In this document: piece after piece, positions 1 through 10,995 of the stretch
Layout: the number at the start of each line of letters is the position of its first letter
How positions within the stretch are numbered: the first letter of the stretch is position 1
DNA from: Schistocerca nitens
Lineage: Eukaryota > Arthropoda > Insecta > Orthoptera > Acrididae
Length of the DNA: 64,000 nucleotides
Assembly (NCBI RefSeq): GCF_023898315.1
Contig: NC_064617.1
Coordinates: 710,851,202 to 710,915,201 of the forward strand
Direction of reading: 5' to 3'
The notes under the pieces: model-generated
The model's input: the letters and a program-made list of their open reading frames with translations, nothing else
Database searches by the model: none
Told to the model about the DNA's origin: nothing
Program-made: the position numbers and the translations under genes

Positions 1-2985
1 TCCCACTTTCAGTCTTCAAATTGTTGTTATAAGGGCACTGGAATATTGCGCACAGGTTGAGGAGCAGGGAAGCAACAAGCGGAGTGAACGAAATACATGT
101 TATGATAGCTGTTGCTCCTAATCCTCATGTTAGCTCCAGAAAAATTGAGAGTAACTAGAGCGAAGAACTAGCGTGTGCACAAGCACAAATCACAATCTGT
201 ACCGGAGCTCACTGCAGCTGGAGCTCTACCAAAACTGTGGCTCGGTAGTTTAGGAACAGTACATAAATGATGTAGTAAACTGTATGATTACTGGTAGTAT
301 TGCCAGGAGAAGAAACAAACGAATGTGTGGCAGAGAAAATAGGAGCCGACGTAACTAGAACCGTACGTCATTCTTACAAAATATAATTTGCATTTTATAA
401 GTATTAAAAATTAGTTGATAGTGTACTAACTTCTGCGCTTTTTTATAACCAAAGCAATTAATTTTGTTGCAAGTATAGGTAATAACCACAAGCATAAAAA
501 TCTATATAATTATTGTGTTAATTTGCATTTAATACGACGGTCTTGATCATGATCAATGACAAGAGTTTCCTATTATTACTGATAAGTGTGAAAGTTGTTT
601 ATGAATAGAAGAAACAAATTTTTATAATCTCAACCGAGTATTGAAGCAATGTTTGAGATTTTGATTTTACTGTTTTTTTAATTTTACCTTTTTTTTAGGA
701 AACTGCATTTTCTGGAGCTATATGATTAATCTGAACATTTTTAAATTTTTACTGTACCATTCCTCTGTTTCATGTTGTTAATCAACAATTTTCGAATAAA
801 AGCTGAATTAATCATGGACAGTTTCAATTTTTTCTATTAATACTTATTGTTTTTAAGTAACAGACAGGAGGAAAACTATATAGAATAAAAATTTTCCTTA
901 GGTTACACTGCCCTTTACATATCCTCACTCAGTTTCTACATGGTTCAATGCTTCCAGTGTCTAAGGAATCTTGTAAGACACTGATCACATGCGCAAACAA
1001 AGTGATCAAAATTAGGTAACGCCTGGTAGGTACGCAACACACCAGTGTACAGGTAACCTGGTTACAATCGTAACTAACCACTTACTTACTATAGTCTACG
1101 GTAGCCAACGATAGTTTTACACTAATTGTAGCACAGTGCAGTAGCCACGACATGTTCATCTGAATACAGGTGTTGGTATGTTTGTGGCCTACAGCCTTAA
1201 CACATCTACCAGATACGACTGCATGTTTACTTATTTTTTTATTTATTTAACTATTTTCCCTTGTAAAGCGGCTTTGTCAGTTGTTCGAATAGATGAATTC
1301 CAGGGTTAAAATGCAGTGTGTCCGTGAAGTCTAGTACACCGAAGTCAATGCAGTTTAGTGGATACTGCAGTACTTACATGCAAAACCTATGTATACAACG
1401 GATCAGTATGTGCATCATTATGCCTTCCACAGTGATCTACGTGACTTGTTGACATCTTGCGGAGCATCACAGGAGCCACGCATCGAAAGGCTTCAACACT
1501 TATGGGCAATGCTTCATCGGTCTTGTAACGATGTTGAATCTCCTGGGACCAGATTATTCTGCGTAATAGTTGATTGGCGTAATAAAACCCAGACATATAG
1601 CGTGATGACATCTCGACCAGTATCCAGGTTCCTTTATTACCCTTGCAAATAATGAGGATTTTCCTTAGACCAGAAGACCGCATTGTTTCTGAGTGAACTG
1701 TGGCATGACGCACAGAAAGTAACGCTCTTGGATGCTGTGCCAACAAAGCACGGCAGACTGCAACTTGCTACTCCATATCGTTATCAAGTATTCATTCACA
1801 AACATCAGTATCAATCCTTTCATTTTCAAATCTGCTCTTAATGTGGTCATGCACTGTCGACCGCGGCACTTGAAATTAGGCTGTTCTTTTGCAAGTGGAT
1901 CGCTCTGGATTGAGCGACAGCGGCACACATTTCGTCTCGCATTTTCCAAGGGATACGGCTAAGGGCATCCGCATAAATTTGTCCAAGAAGGCACAAAATT
2001 CTAAAATTGGCAGTTTTCAAATAATTAATTGGAGTGTTGAAAATGTGTCCTGCTCCAGTAACTAAATTTGACTAGAAACAAAAGACTTATACTATTTCAG
2101 ATAACTGATAGTTATCTACTTAGTATTTAAGGTAGATTTGATACCTAAACGGTCCACATGTAAAGAACATCTTCTGTTACTAACATGAATTTGGATGCCA
2201 CCTTTTTAATTGAGCTATCTGAAAACATTCTTATACCATTACATGAAGGGTATCCAACGACTCACGAAATATAGCTATAAAATATTACAAAGACTTGTTA
2301 GCATTCCTATAATATAAAGCGAAAACTGTAAATTCAAAATCTGTTATAGAAAAAAGTCAGAACGACTGAGAAAATCCTGTTGAATATCAAGAAATGTACC
2401 CAACAAAGAATAGCAGAATTACACTCCTCGAAGTGGAGAAACAGGGAACAAATTTTACAAGAGGCCTATTTAACATTGGTGGCGCCTACAGCATTATGAT
2501 TACAAAACTTCACATCTGATCGCGTTAGTAGATCGTGCTTTCTAGTTCTTAATGTTGACTAGCGTAGCTAAAGTTGAATAAAATGTGTTTTGAAAGCCAT
2601 ACTGTTTTCGGTTCGTCAGGTAAAGTGTAATGTAAGTTTGTAGGGCCAGTACACGAGTAACTGAACGTAGCAGATCTCTCAAAATTACCCTCAAATTGTA
2701 CGGTAGAACTGACCTTCAACGGCTGGACCAGAGCAGTCATCTAAAATTTGTAACCTTATTGTCAGCCATGTCAAATGGACTGTAGAATTCGTCGGACTGC
2801 ATGTGGCGCTTAGCTGAGTTTGAGAGAGTATAAATTCAAACTACGAAGAGAACGTTTCTGTAACCTGCAATTTAGTAGGGCAGAAAACAATTATTGCTAG
2901 AAATTCATTCAAATATTGTAATAAATAAAAGGCCTCTATCCAAATTCCAAGACGGGGGCAAGTGTGGCCCCTATGCCTATGGGTA
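1..2985. other. No recognised gene (AT-rich non-coding)
   Basis: I see no domain, splice-supported exon or clear repeat here. Two overlapping minus-strand open frames (1387-1746, 119 codons, and 1665-1949, 94 codons) sit in a slightly more GC-rich patch but match no family I recognise, and the plus strand is partly open too. They could be a fragment of an old element. A search of the 1,380-1,960 patch against repeat libraries would decide. Confidence 0.5.
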
Positions 2986-3019
2986 CGGTGACTTCTCGAA
3001 CATCCTGTACAGTCACGGA

Positions 3020-3285
3020 CATAAGCGACCATTGGCTCTCGAAAGAAAAAATCATTCCAGATAGTGCTCCCGAAACAGGACTCTTGCCATTAGCGAACAG
3101 TGCAGGAGGGAGGTATAGACAGAATTGAAGTTTTGAAAGCGGGTCGCAAGTCATGCCTTGAAGTACTCAATCGCTAGAGGGTAAAAGAAAGGGTCGTGTC
3201 TCGAGTGCGGATCAAGACCACAGTCGTAGCATCAGGAAGCTTCACCATACCAAATATTCCGCTCCAGAATGAAATAAGCCTTGAA
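3020..3285 (+). repeat. Decayed copy of the inverted-repeat, tRNA-like SINE
   Basis: By eye this aligns with the better copy at 31206-31541. Shared blocks, in the same order, are a stretch like GAGTCGTGCTTGGGTAGCTC (here around 3147-3170), a B-box-like stretch near 3199-3212 and the tail reading like CAGGAAGTTTCATATCAGC then CTCCGCTGCAGAGTGAAA (near 3233-3280). Many substitutions separate the two, so this is an old copy. Ends are approximate and no target duplication was resolved. Confidence 0.45.
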
Positions 3286-3503
3286 ACTTTCCTTGCGTTG
3301 TGGGTAAACCATTTCTTCACGATATCCTTTCTCCCACTTTTAGAAATGGAAGAGGCGCTCATAATGTAGCTGTCGAAATTTTAAATTTAGTTGTACCGAT
3401 CTGTGCAAGAATGTGACCATGGACTACCCGACGTCGTGCTATTACTAAATTGCAAGTACACGGAAAGATACTGTTTTTACGCACGCATTGACTATTCCGA
3501 AAT

Positions 3504-3709
3504 AGCGGTTAACTTTCGAGAGGATGACAATTCAAACCCGCATCTGGTCCTTCTAATTTTCCTACATCGCTTAAGGCAAATTACGGGACAGTTCCTTCGA
3601 ATGGGCAAGGCCACTTTCCTTCTCCATCCTTCCCTAATACGAGTTTCTTCTCCGTATCTAATGGCCTCGCTGTCGACGGGACGTTTAACATTAATCTCTT
3701 CCTCCTACA
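3504..3709 (+). repeat. tRNA-derived SINE (second family), 10-bp target duplication
   Basis: The element is flanked by the direct repeat ATTCCGAAAT (3494-3503 and 3710-3719), which fixes both ends. The head has a B-box-like ATTCAAACCC near 3530. The body carries the family signature of a CTAAATCGCTTCAGGC-like block, GGCACGGCCGACTTCC-like block and the GTCGACGGGACG block near 3672, followed by a TTAATCTC tail. It is diverged from the copy at 21713-21935. A short open frame over it (3391-3732) is chance. Confidence 0.75.
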
Positions 3710-3719
3710 ATTCCGAAAT

Positions 3720-4490
3720 CAATAATAAATAAAACGTCGACAGCATTTCAGTATTGGCGAAAGTCTCCAATCGATCTTATTTATGTCGCTTTGAACTACA
3801 CAATAACTGACAGTCACAGTACACGCAATAATCACTCAAACTGTCACACATACAACTAAACTACTAATTATGAATTGGGGAAGATAATTATTTGTGCAAA
3901 GAATACTGTGCAGTTTTTAATTCTATCAGCTTACTGCAGTGCGAAAACAACAAGTTCTATTCTAGTCAATCTCAAATGTTTTACGAGAATGGTTTAGAAA
4001 AATAGTCACGTAACACACGGATCCATTTTACTGATTTCAATGAACGGAATTGTCTACATTAGTAATAAAGAGATTCTTATTTCTCGGGAAACTGCACTTT
4101 ACAAAGAGAAGAGTCACTTAGATGGGTGTTGTCGTGGTCGTGTTTTAGTGGCAGATAACTTTCATGTCCTTCATCATCCATTTTATGGCAATGTCACATC
4201 AATTGTTCCATAGTGTCCCTCTTCTTCTAATAATCCCTATACTGCAATGTTCAAGCTGAATTTCTCTTGTGCATTCCTTCGTCATAAACACGTGCTGCTG
4301 CTGTATTTCGAGCACATCACACAACAACTAATCAGTTGCCGCAGACTGTAACTGTACTCGAAGCTATTGTAAAAATAGTCTCTGCATAGTAAGTGCAGCT
4401 ACCGTACAGCTACGTTTATTTGCTACATGTGTTGAATTTGATTTCATTACATATTAATGGTTTCTAAATTATTAATATTTTGAAAGAATT
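3720..4490. other. No feature seen
   Basis: AT-rich single-copy-looking sequence between two SINEs. I see no long open frame, tandem repeat or inverted repeat. Confidence 0.5.
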
Positions 4491-4500
4491 AATCGCGAAA

Positions 4501-4704
4501 GCCGGCCTGTGTGGCCGAGCTGTTCTAGGCGCTACAGTCCGGAACCGCGCGACCGCTACGGTCGCAGGTTCGAATCCTGCCTAGGGCATGGATGTGTGTG
4601 TCGTCCTTAGGTTAGTTAGGTCCAAGTAGTTCTAAGTTCTAGGGGATTTATGACCTCAGCAGTCGAGTCCCATAGTGCTCAGAGCCATTTGAACCATTTT
4701 TTTT
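4501..4704 (+). repeat. tRNA-derived SINE (first family), 10-bp target duplication
   Basis: The direct repeat AATCGCGAAA lies at 4491-4500 and 4705-4714, giving precise ends. The head is tRNA-like: an A-box-like TGGCCGAGCTG, a perfect hairpin GCGACC/GGTCGC around 4548-4565 that resembles the long variable arm of a type-II tRNA, and a B box GGTTCGAATCC. The body has GTCCTTAGGTTAGTTAGG and ends CATAGTGCTCAGAGCCATTT, GAACC and a T run. The head sets it apart from the Gly-like heads at 18809 and 48232. Confidence 0.88.
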
Positions 4705-4878
4705 AATCGCGAAAATAATGTCAGCATTTACGAGTTTCTTCATACAGGAAAATGACAACATTTATGCAGGTATATTCTTTACGCGTCTAAAATATTCATA
4801 AAATTTGTGCTATGTCTTCATATTCTAAAAGTGATTGTATTTAACTGTGTGTTACTGACTTAACCGTGTCATTACACG

Positions 4879-5035
4879 TTGGCAGACAAACTGCGAGAGG
4901 GGGGAAAGAGGTTGTTAAGCGGCGAGTGTGGAGAGGGCCCGTCAGTCGAACGTCGAGAGCTCATTGTAAGCAAAAAGAAAGAGTCTGGGTTCGAATCCCG
5001 CGCAGACATCTTTTTAATCTGTCAACAAGGATCGC
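4879..5035 (+). repeat. Possible tRNA-like SINE head
   Basis: A T-arm-like unit CTGGGTTCGAATCCCGCGCA sits near 4986-5005, with a perfect B box GGTTCGAATCC. No convincing A box or cloverleaf precedes it, and no target duplication was found. It may be a fragment of another SINE family. Confidence 0.25.
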
Positions 5036-5615
5036 AACATTGTGAGCTCAGCGTTCGTCATTACGGCTTATATGAGGCAACTTCAAAACGTAAGTTGCAC
5101 GCTAAGCCATTGCGCAACAAGAGAGTACATGTTCTGGGTTTCCTGCAAACACGTACTCCAAAACTGAAGCACGTGGAACAGTGCGATTGTTGTGAGCAAA
5201 AAGTCAAAACTGAACACAGTTCTCCGTGAAATTCTGTCAGTAGATGACCAAATGCAGTGCCGCGTACAGCCATAGGGAAATGATACCAACAATATGACTA
5301 CGGCTTCACAGACGTGGATGACGCTGGTCCGGAAGGAAGGCCATCGACGTCGCAGAGGACAATGACCAGGCAATTAAGGAAGAACTTCAGGGGAAAAAAT
5401 ATTTTCGGACGACGAGAGCGTTAGACAATGGTTCTCGAGTGACACCGTGACCAAGGAGTGGATTTCTTTAGTCGCGGAATGTTGAACGGTTGATAGAACG
5501 GTTTCAGTCGTTGTTTGCAAAGATTTGATGACTATGTTCAAAAAAGTCATGCATTTGTGTCACTTTGAAGTGCAGTGAGACGTTCAAGAAAAGTTACTTG
5601 GCCTTCTGTAACAAT

Positions 5616-5754
5616 GAGTAACTTACTTTTTGATGTCTCCTCACATTATGCTGACGTAGTTTCTACTGTGAAAGCCTTTTACACATAAACAATTGGAAAC
5701 AGAGACGTGAAATCGAGCCATGAAGCCTTGTTCCCTTTTCACATTGGCCAAGTA
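5616..5754 (+). repeat. Left copy of a 140-bp direct repeat
   Basis: About 139 bp starting GAGTAACTTACTTTTTGATG and ending near CACATTGGCCAAGTAG recur at 6674-6813 in the same orientation with only a handful of differences. The intervening 0.9 kb is not repeated. The pair could be the ends of a small terminal-repeat element or a local duplication. Confidence 0.7.
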
Positions 5755-6673
5755 GGCGACGGAGAACGGTGGGGATGTTACGTGGGCAAATTAGCAGTGT
5801 TTAACGCTGGTTCTGTAATGTGCCTCGCGCCTACGCGTAAATTCCGGAAATGCTCTCTGTGATCGATGGGGAATCAGTTCTTGAAGTTACGCCTTCCTAA
5901 AGTCTTAACTTCTTTTCTGGGCACATCTTTTATGTCCAATTCACTGTTATTGTTCCCTGCTTTATCACTGAGACTTTTAAATGGGTGGATCTGTTGGGAA
6001 ACAGTACACCTGCACTTAAAGGTTGTACCGTCTCCTGGAAAGGCTTCTAAAAACCGTAGTAAAATATTACGATAAGCATAAGCGAACTTTGTCAGTAACA
6101 AGCAAAATTAAGTGTTTATATACGTAAATGTGTAGTCAATGATGGAATATTATTTATGAATGAGAAAAACTCTCTGCCTCTATGTGTTTTGAACATAAAA
6201 ATACTAATAATAAATATATTTCTGTGTAACAAACACTAAGAATAACAAAGACTATAAGTATATCATGTCATGGAATTTCTATATAATTGTGTGATAAAGA
6301 CTTGGGCGAATAAAATGCTTTTGTACGAGGTTGCTTCTGAATACACGATTTTGTTAACTGTATTTAAGTTTTTTAGAATATATGTCTATAAGCATGTGTC
6401 CTTCTAATATTATTTAATACCTCTCCCTCCATGTGAATATAATTAAGTGGAAATAATTAATCATCAATAGAATTCAAGTTTTATCATTGGCCATCTGCCA
6501 TTCTTTTGTTGTAATGGCGCATTGGCGGCCATTACGTGAAATATAATTAATCACATGATTTTCGGGCTTCACCCACAACATGACAGGAAAAAATACTTTC
6601 AGTATTTTTGCTATCAGGAAAAGCAAATATTTTTGTAGAAAATTTTTCATTAAACGCACACGACGAACACGAA
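5755..6673. other. Sequence between the two direct repeats; no gene
   Basis: No supported gene. A minus-strand open frame at 5874-6101 (75 codons) is opposed by a similar plus-strand frame and matches nothing I know. The base composition is AT-rich. Confidence 0.45.
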
Positions 6674-6813
6674 GAGTAACTTACTTTTTGAAGTCTCCTC
6701 ACATTATGCTGACGTAGTTTCTACTGTGAAATCTTTTTACACATAAACAATTGGAAACAGATACGTGAAATCGAGCCATGAAGCCTTATTCCCTTTTCAC
6801 ATTGGTCAAGTAG
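6674..6813 (+). repeat. Right copy of the 140-bp direct repeat
   Basis: This is the partner of 5616-5754. It differs at a few sites, for example AAGTCTCC for ATGTCTCC near the start and a two-base change in GTGAAATC near 6728. No flanking target duplication was found around the pair. Confidence 0.7.
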
Positions 6814-6966
6814 CTTGCCTATGAGCAAATCGCCGACTGGTAAAAATTTTATTTTCACTGCTGTAAATATTATACAAATCATTATTAACAGTATAAAAGG
6901 TCAGTGTTTAATAAAGAATTTACGTAACATTGAGAATAATAGTGCAGCTACGTAGATGATTTTATC

Positions 6967-7124
6967 GTGTCTCTCACTGTAGTAATATTTATTTATCGGG
7001 CATTAACTGCTTGTTTTAAACAAACCATACATTTTTCAGCTAGCTGTGCTTTTGAATTCATAAGTAAATTGTTACAACTTGACCTAGTACCTTCATCAGA
7101 ATTATTTGCCTACATAGCAATATA
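6967..7124. other. Flank of Tc1 copy 1; upstream part of a fused open frame
   Basis: The frame of the Tc1 transposase stays open to the left of the terminal repeat as far as about 6967. The first ~53 codons come from flanking DNA, so the 474-codon frame is an accident of the insertion site. The stretch may belong to the 5' LTR of the gypsy element whose primer-binding-like site lies at 8695, but no second LTR copy was found. Confidence 0.35.
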
Positions 7125-8546
7125 CACTCCTGGAAATGGAAAAAAGAACACATTGACACCGGTGTGTCAGACCCACCATACTTACTCCGGACACTGCGAG
7201 AGGGCTGTACAAGCAATGATCACACGCACGGCACAGCGGACACACCAGGAACCGCGGTGTTGGCCGTCGAATGGCGCTAGCTGCGCAGCATTTGTGCACC
7301 GCCGCCGTCAGTGTCAGCCAGTTTGCCGTGGCATACGGAGCTCCATCGCAGTCTTTAACACTGGTAGCATGCCGCGACAGCGTGGACGTGAACCGTATGT
7401 GCAGTTGACGGACTTTGAGCGAGGGCGTATAGTGGGCATGCGGGAGGCCGGGTGGACGTACCGCCGAATTGCTCAACACGTGGGGCGTGAGGTCTCCACA
7501 GTACATCGATGTTGTCGCCAGTGGTCGGCGGAAGGTGCACGTGCCCGTCGACCTGGGACCGGACCGCAGCGACGCACGGATGCACGCCAAGACCGTAGGA
7601 TCCTACGCAGTGCCGTAGGGGACCGCACCGCCACTTCCCAGCAAATTAGGGACACAGTTGCTCCTGGGGTATCGGCGAGGACCATTCGCAACCGTCTCCA
7701 TGAAGCTGGGCTACGGTCCCGCACACCGTTAGGCCGAATTCCGCTCACGCCCCAACATCGTGCAGCCCGCCTCCAGTGGTGTCGCGACAGGCGTGAATGG
7801 AGGGACGAATGGAGACGTGTCGTCTTCAGCGATGAGAGTCGCTTCTGCCTTGGTGCCAATGATGGTCGTATGCGTGTTTGGCGCCGTGCAGGTGAGCGCC
7901 ACAATCAGGACTGCATACGACCGAGGCACACAGGGCCAACACCCGGCATCATGGTGTGGGGAGCGATCTCCTACACTGGCCGTACACCACTGGTGATCGT
8001 CGAGGGGACACTGAATAGTGCACGGTACATCCAAACCGTCATCGAACCCATCGTTCTACCATTCCTAGACCGGCAAGGGAACTTGCTGTTCCAACAGGAC
8101 AATGCACGTCCGCATGTATCCCGTGCCACCCAACGTGCTCTAGAAGGTGTAAGTCAACTACCCTGGCCAGCAAGATCTCCGGATCTGTCCCCCATTGAGC
8201 ATGTTTGGGACTGGATGAAGCGTCGTCTCACGCGGTCTGCACGTCCAGCACGAACGCTGGTCCAACTGAGGCGCCAGGTGGAAATGGCATGGCAAGCCGT
8301 TCCACAGGACTACATCCAGAATCTCTACGATCGTCTCCATGGGAGAATAGCAGCCTATATTGCTGCGAAAGGTGGATATACACTGTACTAGTGCCGACAT
8401 TGTGCATGCTCTGTTGCCTGTGTCTATGTGCCTGTGGTTCTGTCAGTGTGATCATGTGATGTATCTGACCCCAGGAATGTGTCAATAAAGTTTCCCCTTC
8501 CTGGGACAATGAATTCACGGTGTTCTTATTTCAATTTCCAGGAGTG
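7125..8546 (+). mobile_element. Tc1-family DNA transposon, copy 1 (1,422 bp, complete)
   Basis: TA dinucleotides flank the element at 7123-7124 and 8547-8548, as expected for Tc1/mariner insertion. The ends form a ~27-bp imperfect terminal inverted repeat starting CACTCCTGGAAAT and running to AAGAACAC; left and right arms differ at two positions, and the same two differences occur in all copies. One transposase gene lies on the + strand. Copies at 17026-18447 and 26024-27445 have exactly the same length. The interior is GC-rich compared with the AT-rich flanks. Confidence 0.96.
7369..8391 (+). CDS. Tc1-family transposase, intact (340 aa)
   Basis: Cut-and-paste transposase of the IS630/Tc1/mariner superfamily; it would bind the terminal repeats and cut at TA sites. 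I chose the ATG at 7369 because it begins MPRQRGREPY and gives the usual ~340-aa length; an upstream in-frame ATG at 7216 would add 51 residues. The order is an N-terminal paired-like helix-turn-helix region (about 10-110, with WTYRRIAQHVGRE), then the catalytic domain. The first Asp is in VVFSDESRF, the second in FQQDNARPH, and the Glu in SPDLSPIEHVWD. Counting residues gives 32 between the second Asp and the Glu, two fewer than the canonical 34. The protein ends at GGYTLY with no frameshift or stop. It differs from the other two copies by only a few residues. Confidence 0.95.
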   Translation: MPRQRGREPYVQLTDFERGRIVGMREAGWTYRRIAQHVGREVSTVHRCCRQWSAEGARARRPGTGPQRRTDARQDRRILRSAVGDRTATSQQIRDTVAPGVSARTIRNRLHEAGLRSRTPLGRIPLTPQHRAARLQWCRDRREWRDEWRRVVFSDESRFCLGANDGRMRVWRRAGERHNQDCIRPRHTGPTPGIMVWGAISYTGRTPLVIVEGTLNSARYIQTVIEPIVLPFLDRQGNLLFQQDNARPHVSRATQRALEGVSQLPWPARSPDLSPIEHVWDWMKRRLTRSARPARTLVQLRRQVEMAWQAVPQDYIQNLYDRLHGRIAAYIAAKGGYTLY

Positions 8547-8548
8547 TA

Positions 8549-8694
8549 GATATAGTTAGCGTTTATTTTAGCCGCTACTACGAGTTGCGTAATATACGCG
8601 ACGTACGACTTATAAATATTTTCATCCACGATTCCAAAAGTAACAAATCGATACCTTATATACATATAACAGATTGTGTGAGAGACGATATAAT
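8549..8694 (+). other. Possible 3' part of a gypsy 5' LTR
   Basis: This AT-rich stretch lies between Tc1 copy 1 and a primer-binding-like site. It contains a TATA-like CTTATAAATATT near 8608. If 8695 is a real primer-binding site, an LTR should end just before it. No matching 3' LTR was found, so this stays an inference. Confidence 0.3.
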
Positions 8695-8707
8695 TGGCGC
8701 CCGAACG
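8695..8707 (+). promoter_or_regulatory. Primer-binding-site-like sequence (tRNA-Lys type)
   Basis: TGGCGCCCGAACG is complementary to the 3' end expected of a lysine tRNA, the usual primer site just inside a 5' LTR. It lies ~450 bp upstream of a degenerate gag-like frame at 9151, the right order for a retroelement leader. Confidence 0.5.
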
Positions 8708-9150
8708 CATTGTACTGTACCTGAAATTAATTTGTGCATATTTTTTCCGCATGTTCGTCGACTTATACTTGAATGAAAAACTAATGGGAATCTTTCCTGC
8801 ACCGACGAGATAAATTGTGCTGCAAGGAACTAAATATTACTGGGAAACACTACATTCCAAACGACGTGGAGCTATTGCTGCACGTAAATAAGGTAAAGGC
8901 ACTACTGTGTGGTGATACTGCAAGAAGTTACTGTGACAGCCCATGGTACACTTTCATTTATTGTGTGTTAGACTGTACTGTGTGTACCTAGAGTGTATAA
9001 CAGCAATAGGCTGTAACCCATGGGAAGCTTGAGTTACATTCTCACTGCGATTAGTAACGAGTCTCGCTCGCAGGCAAGTAACAGATGACTGAACAGTTGC
9101 TGGATTTATACGCTACAGCTAGCACAATAAATTTTGTATTTATTCGTATT

Positions 9151-10265
9151 ATGAACCGTGCTAACAAACGTCAACAACCAAGAAAGGAAACAAATGTCTG
9201 AATCCGAATCACTAGGTAATTTACAGGAATTACAAGTTGAAGGCAGGGAATTAGCTGAACCTTTTTCCCAAGAAACCATGATGAGACGGAATCGGAACAG
9301 CTGATTACACAGTGAGTCCGAAACCAAAATATGTTAGCAGGTTATAAATCAGTAGCACCGACCTCTGCAGAGGGGAGGTCAAATCCAATAGTAGTCAAGC
9401 AATCAGCGTCATGAACCCCGGGCGATGATTTCTTCATATTTTTTTCAAAAATTAGAAGTTAGAGGAAAGTACGAGACGAAGCGCTTTTAGAAAGCTAAAT
9501 CAACAACTAGAGGATCACGGTAAGCACGTGGGTGAAACATTAGCTCTTAACGAAAGGGAACGTGAAGTAAGCACTTAAAGAAAGGGAACATGAAAATAAA
9601 TTAGCCAGTAAAGAAAGGGAACGAGAAGAGAGGTTAGCTCTTAAAAAGAACGCGAAGAGAGGTTGGAGGCTAGAGAGAAACTGTGTGTTGAAAACATGAT
9701 CCTTCATTTAAATGAAATTTTAATATGTATAAAATGGCTTGGACACTAAAGTACAGGAGATCACTGGTAGATTAAATCGCTTCCTCTACAACAAATTGAG
9801 CAGTAGCAGAGCACATTAGGGGTCAGACTGAGAAAATAGGAACTGAAATAACTTCATTGGTTAGCAAAGAAAGACGTTGAGATCAGTGAACATGTAACCA
9901 CTGAAGTGCAAGCGGTAGTGCAGAGAGTCACGGTTGAAGCCGCATTCGGTGTGGTGAATCTGCAACCAAATTAAACCAGGTTCAGCAAACGGTAGATGAG
10001 TATCTTCCATAGTGGAAAAACGAAATTACAGCATCCATTGCACGTCTAGAACGAAAGGATGTGCAGGATAGTGATCAAAATGTGACGCAAGATAGTGAAA
10101 GATACGGCAACCATAGTTATTGTGAATCGATAGCTTTCCAGGAGCGGAGCAATTAAAGTCCGGCTCCAGACAGGGTCGTAGTTGTAGCTGAGGAACAAAA
10201 ACCGACCTACGCAGATATGAAATTATAGGAAAGACCTATAAAACATAGGCAATTTCACACCTGCG
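9151..10265 (+). pseudogene. Gag-like coiled-coil remnant
   Basis: A possible ATG at 9151 opens MNRANKRQQPRKE, then stops and frameshifts follow. Around 9480-9690 the frame is a run of charged repeats built on KEREREERL, which would form a coiled coil. Near 9890 comes a stretch reading VEISEHVTTEVQAVVQRV. A similar repeat-rich, coiled-coil gag is found in element X at 45789, so the two may be related gag types. The remnant stops without a visible capsid, zinc knuckle or protease and is followed at once by RT sequence. Confidence 0.5.
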
Positions 10266-10644
10266 AACAGTCGCAGCGTTATTTTGTGATCAACACCCAC
10301 CTTGGCTTGTTCAAGTTTCGTCCCCTTCCGTTCGGTTGTCCTTCGGCTCCTGCTATTTTTCAGTCTTACTTGCAGCAGTTGTGCGCCACTGTCCCTGGTT
10401 GTGACAATTATCTGGACGATGTAGTTGTATCAAGTCGCACCCCTGACGAACATTTGCAGAATTTGCGCGCCTTATTTCCTGTACTTTTGCAGGCAGGACT
10501 AAAGTGTAACAGAGACAAGTACAAATTTTTCAAACTGAGATTCAGAATTTGGGACACATGATTAACGGACAGGGTATCCACCCCTCGCCGTCCCATCTCA
10601 GTGCGATTAGAGACTTGCCAGCACCCAGGAACTTGAAAGCACTT
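10266..10644 (+). pseudogene. Gypsy reverse transcriptase, palm part (G1)
   Basis: The frame opens at NTHLGLFKFRPLPFG, the block before the active site, and contains CDNYLDDVVVSS, with the YLDD box of gypsy-type reverse transcriptases. A one-base shift near 10550 moves the frame to GHMINGQGIHPSPS, the start of the RT thumb. The N-terminal RT half and the protease are missing. LINE-A1 interrupts the gene after NLKAL; the gene resumes at 12053 with FGKITYHIRFIPNA. Confidence 0.85.
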
Positions 10645-10803
10645 CATCTACATCTACATCTACATCCATACTCCGCAAACCACCTGACGGTGTGTGGTGG
10701 AGGGTACCTTGAATATCTCTATCGGTTCTCCCTTCTATTCCAGTCTCATATTGTTCGTGGAAAGAAGGATTGTCGGTATGCCTCTGTGTGGGCTCTGATC
10801 TCT

Positions 10804-10995
10804 CTGCCGGCCGCAGTGGTCTAGCGGTTCTAGGCGCTCAGTCCGGAACCGCGCGACTGCTACGGTCGCAGGTTCGAATCCTGCCTCGGGTATGGATGTG
10901 TGTGATGTCCTTAGGTTAGTTAGGTTTAAGCAGTTCTAAGTTCAGGGGGACTGATGACCACAGATGTTAAGTCCCATAGTGCTCAGAGCCATTTT
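10804..10995 (+). repeat. tRNA-derived SINE (first family) inside LINE-A1
   Basis: The flanks repeat TCTGATCTCT (10794-10803) and TCTAATCTCT (10996-11005), a 10-bp target duplication with one mismatch. The head has GTGGTCTAGCGG, the hairpin GCGACTGCTACGGTCGC and the B box GGTTCGAATCC; the body has GTCCTTAGGTTAGTTAGG and the CATAGTGCTCAGAGCCATTT tail. It interrupts the C-terminal end of the LINE reading frame, which then runs for a few codons into antisense SINE. Confidence 0.88.

Noticed and set aside
1387-1949. Two overlapping minus-strand frames as a gene
   Set aside because: No family match by eye, and the opposite strand is also open. Kept only as an unassigned patch.
6967-7368. 474-codon reading of Tc1 copy 1
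   Set aside because: The first part is flanking DNA left of the terminal repeat, unique to this insertion; the family start is the ATG at 7369.
7473-7904. Long antisense open frames over the Tc1 transposase (also at 17668-18099 and 26372-26803, and 162-238-codon frames nearby)
   Set aside because: They repeat in every Tc1 copy, lie opposite the transposase and follow from its GC-rich codon use. The sense frame has clear domains and the antisense frames do not.
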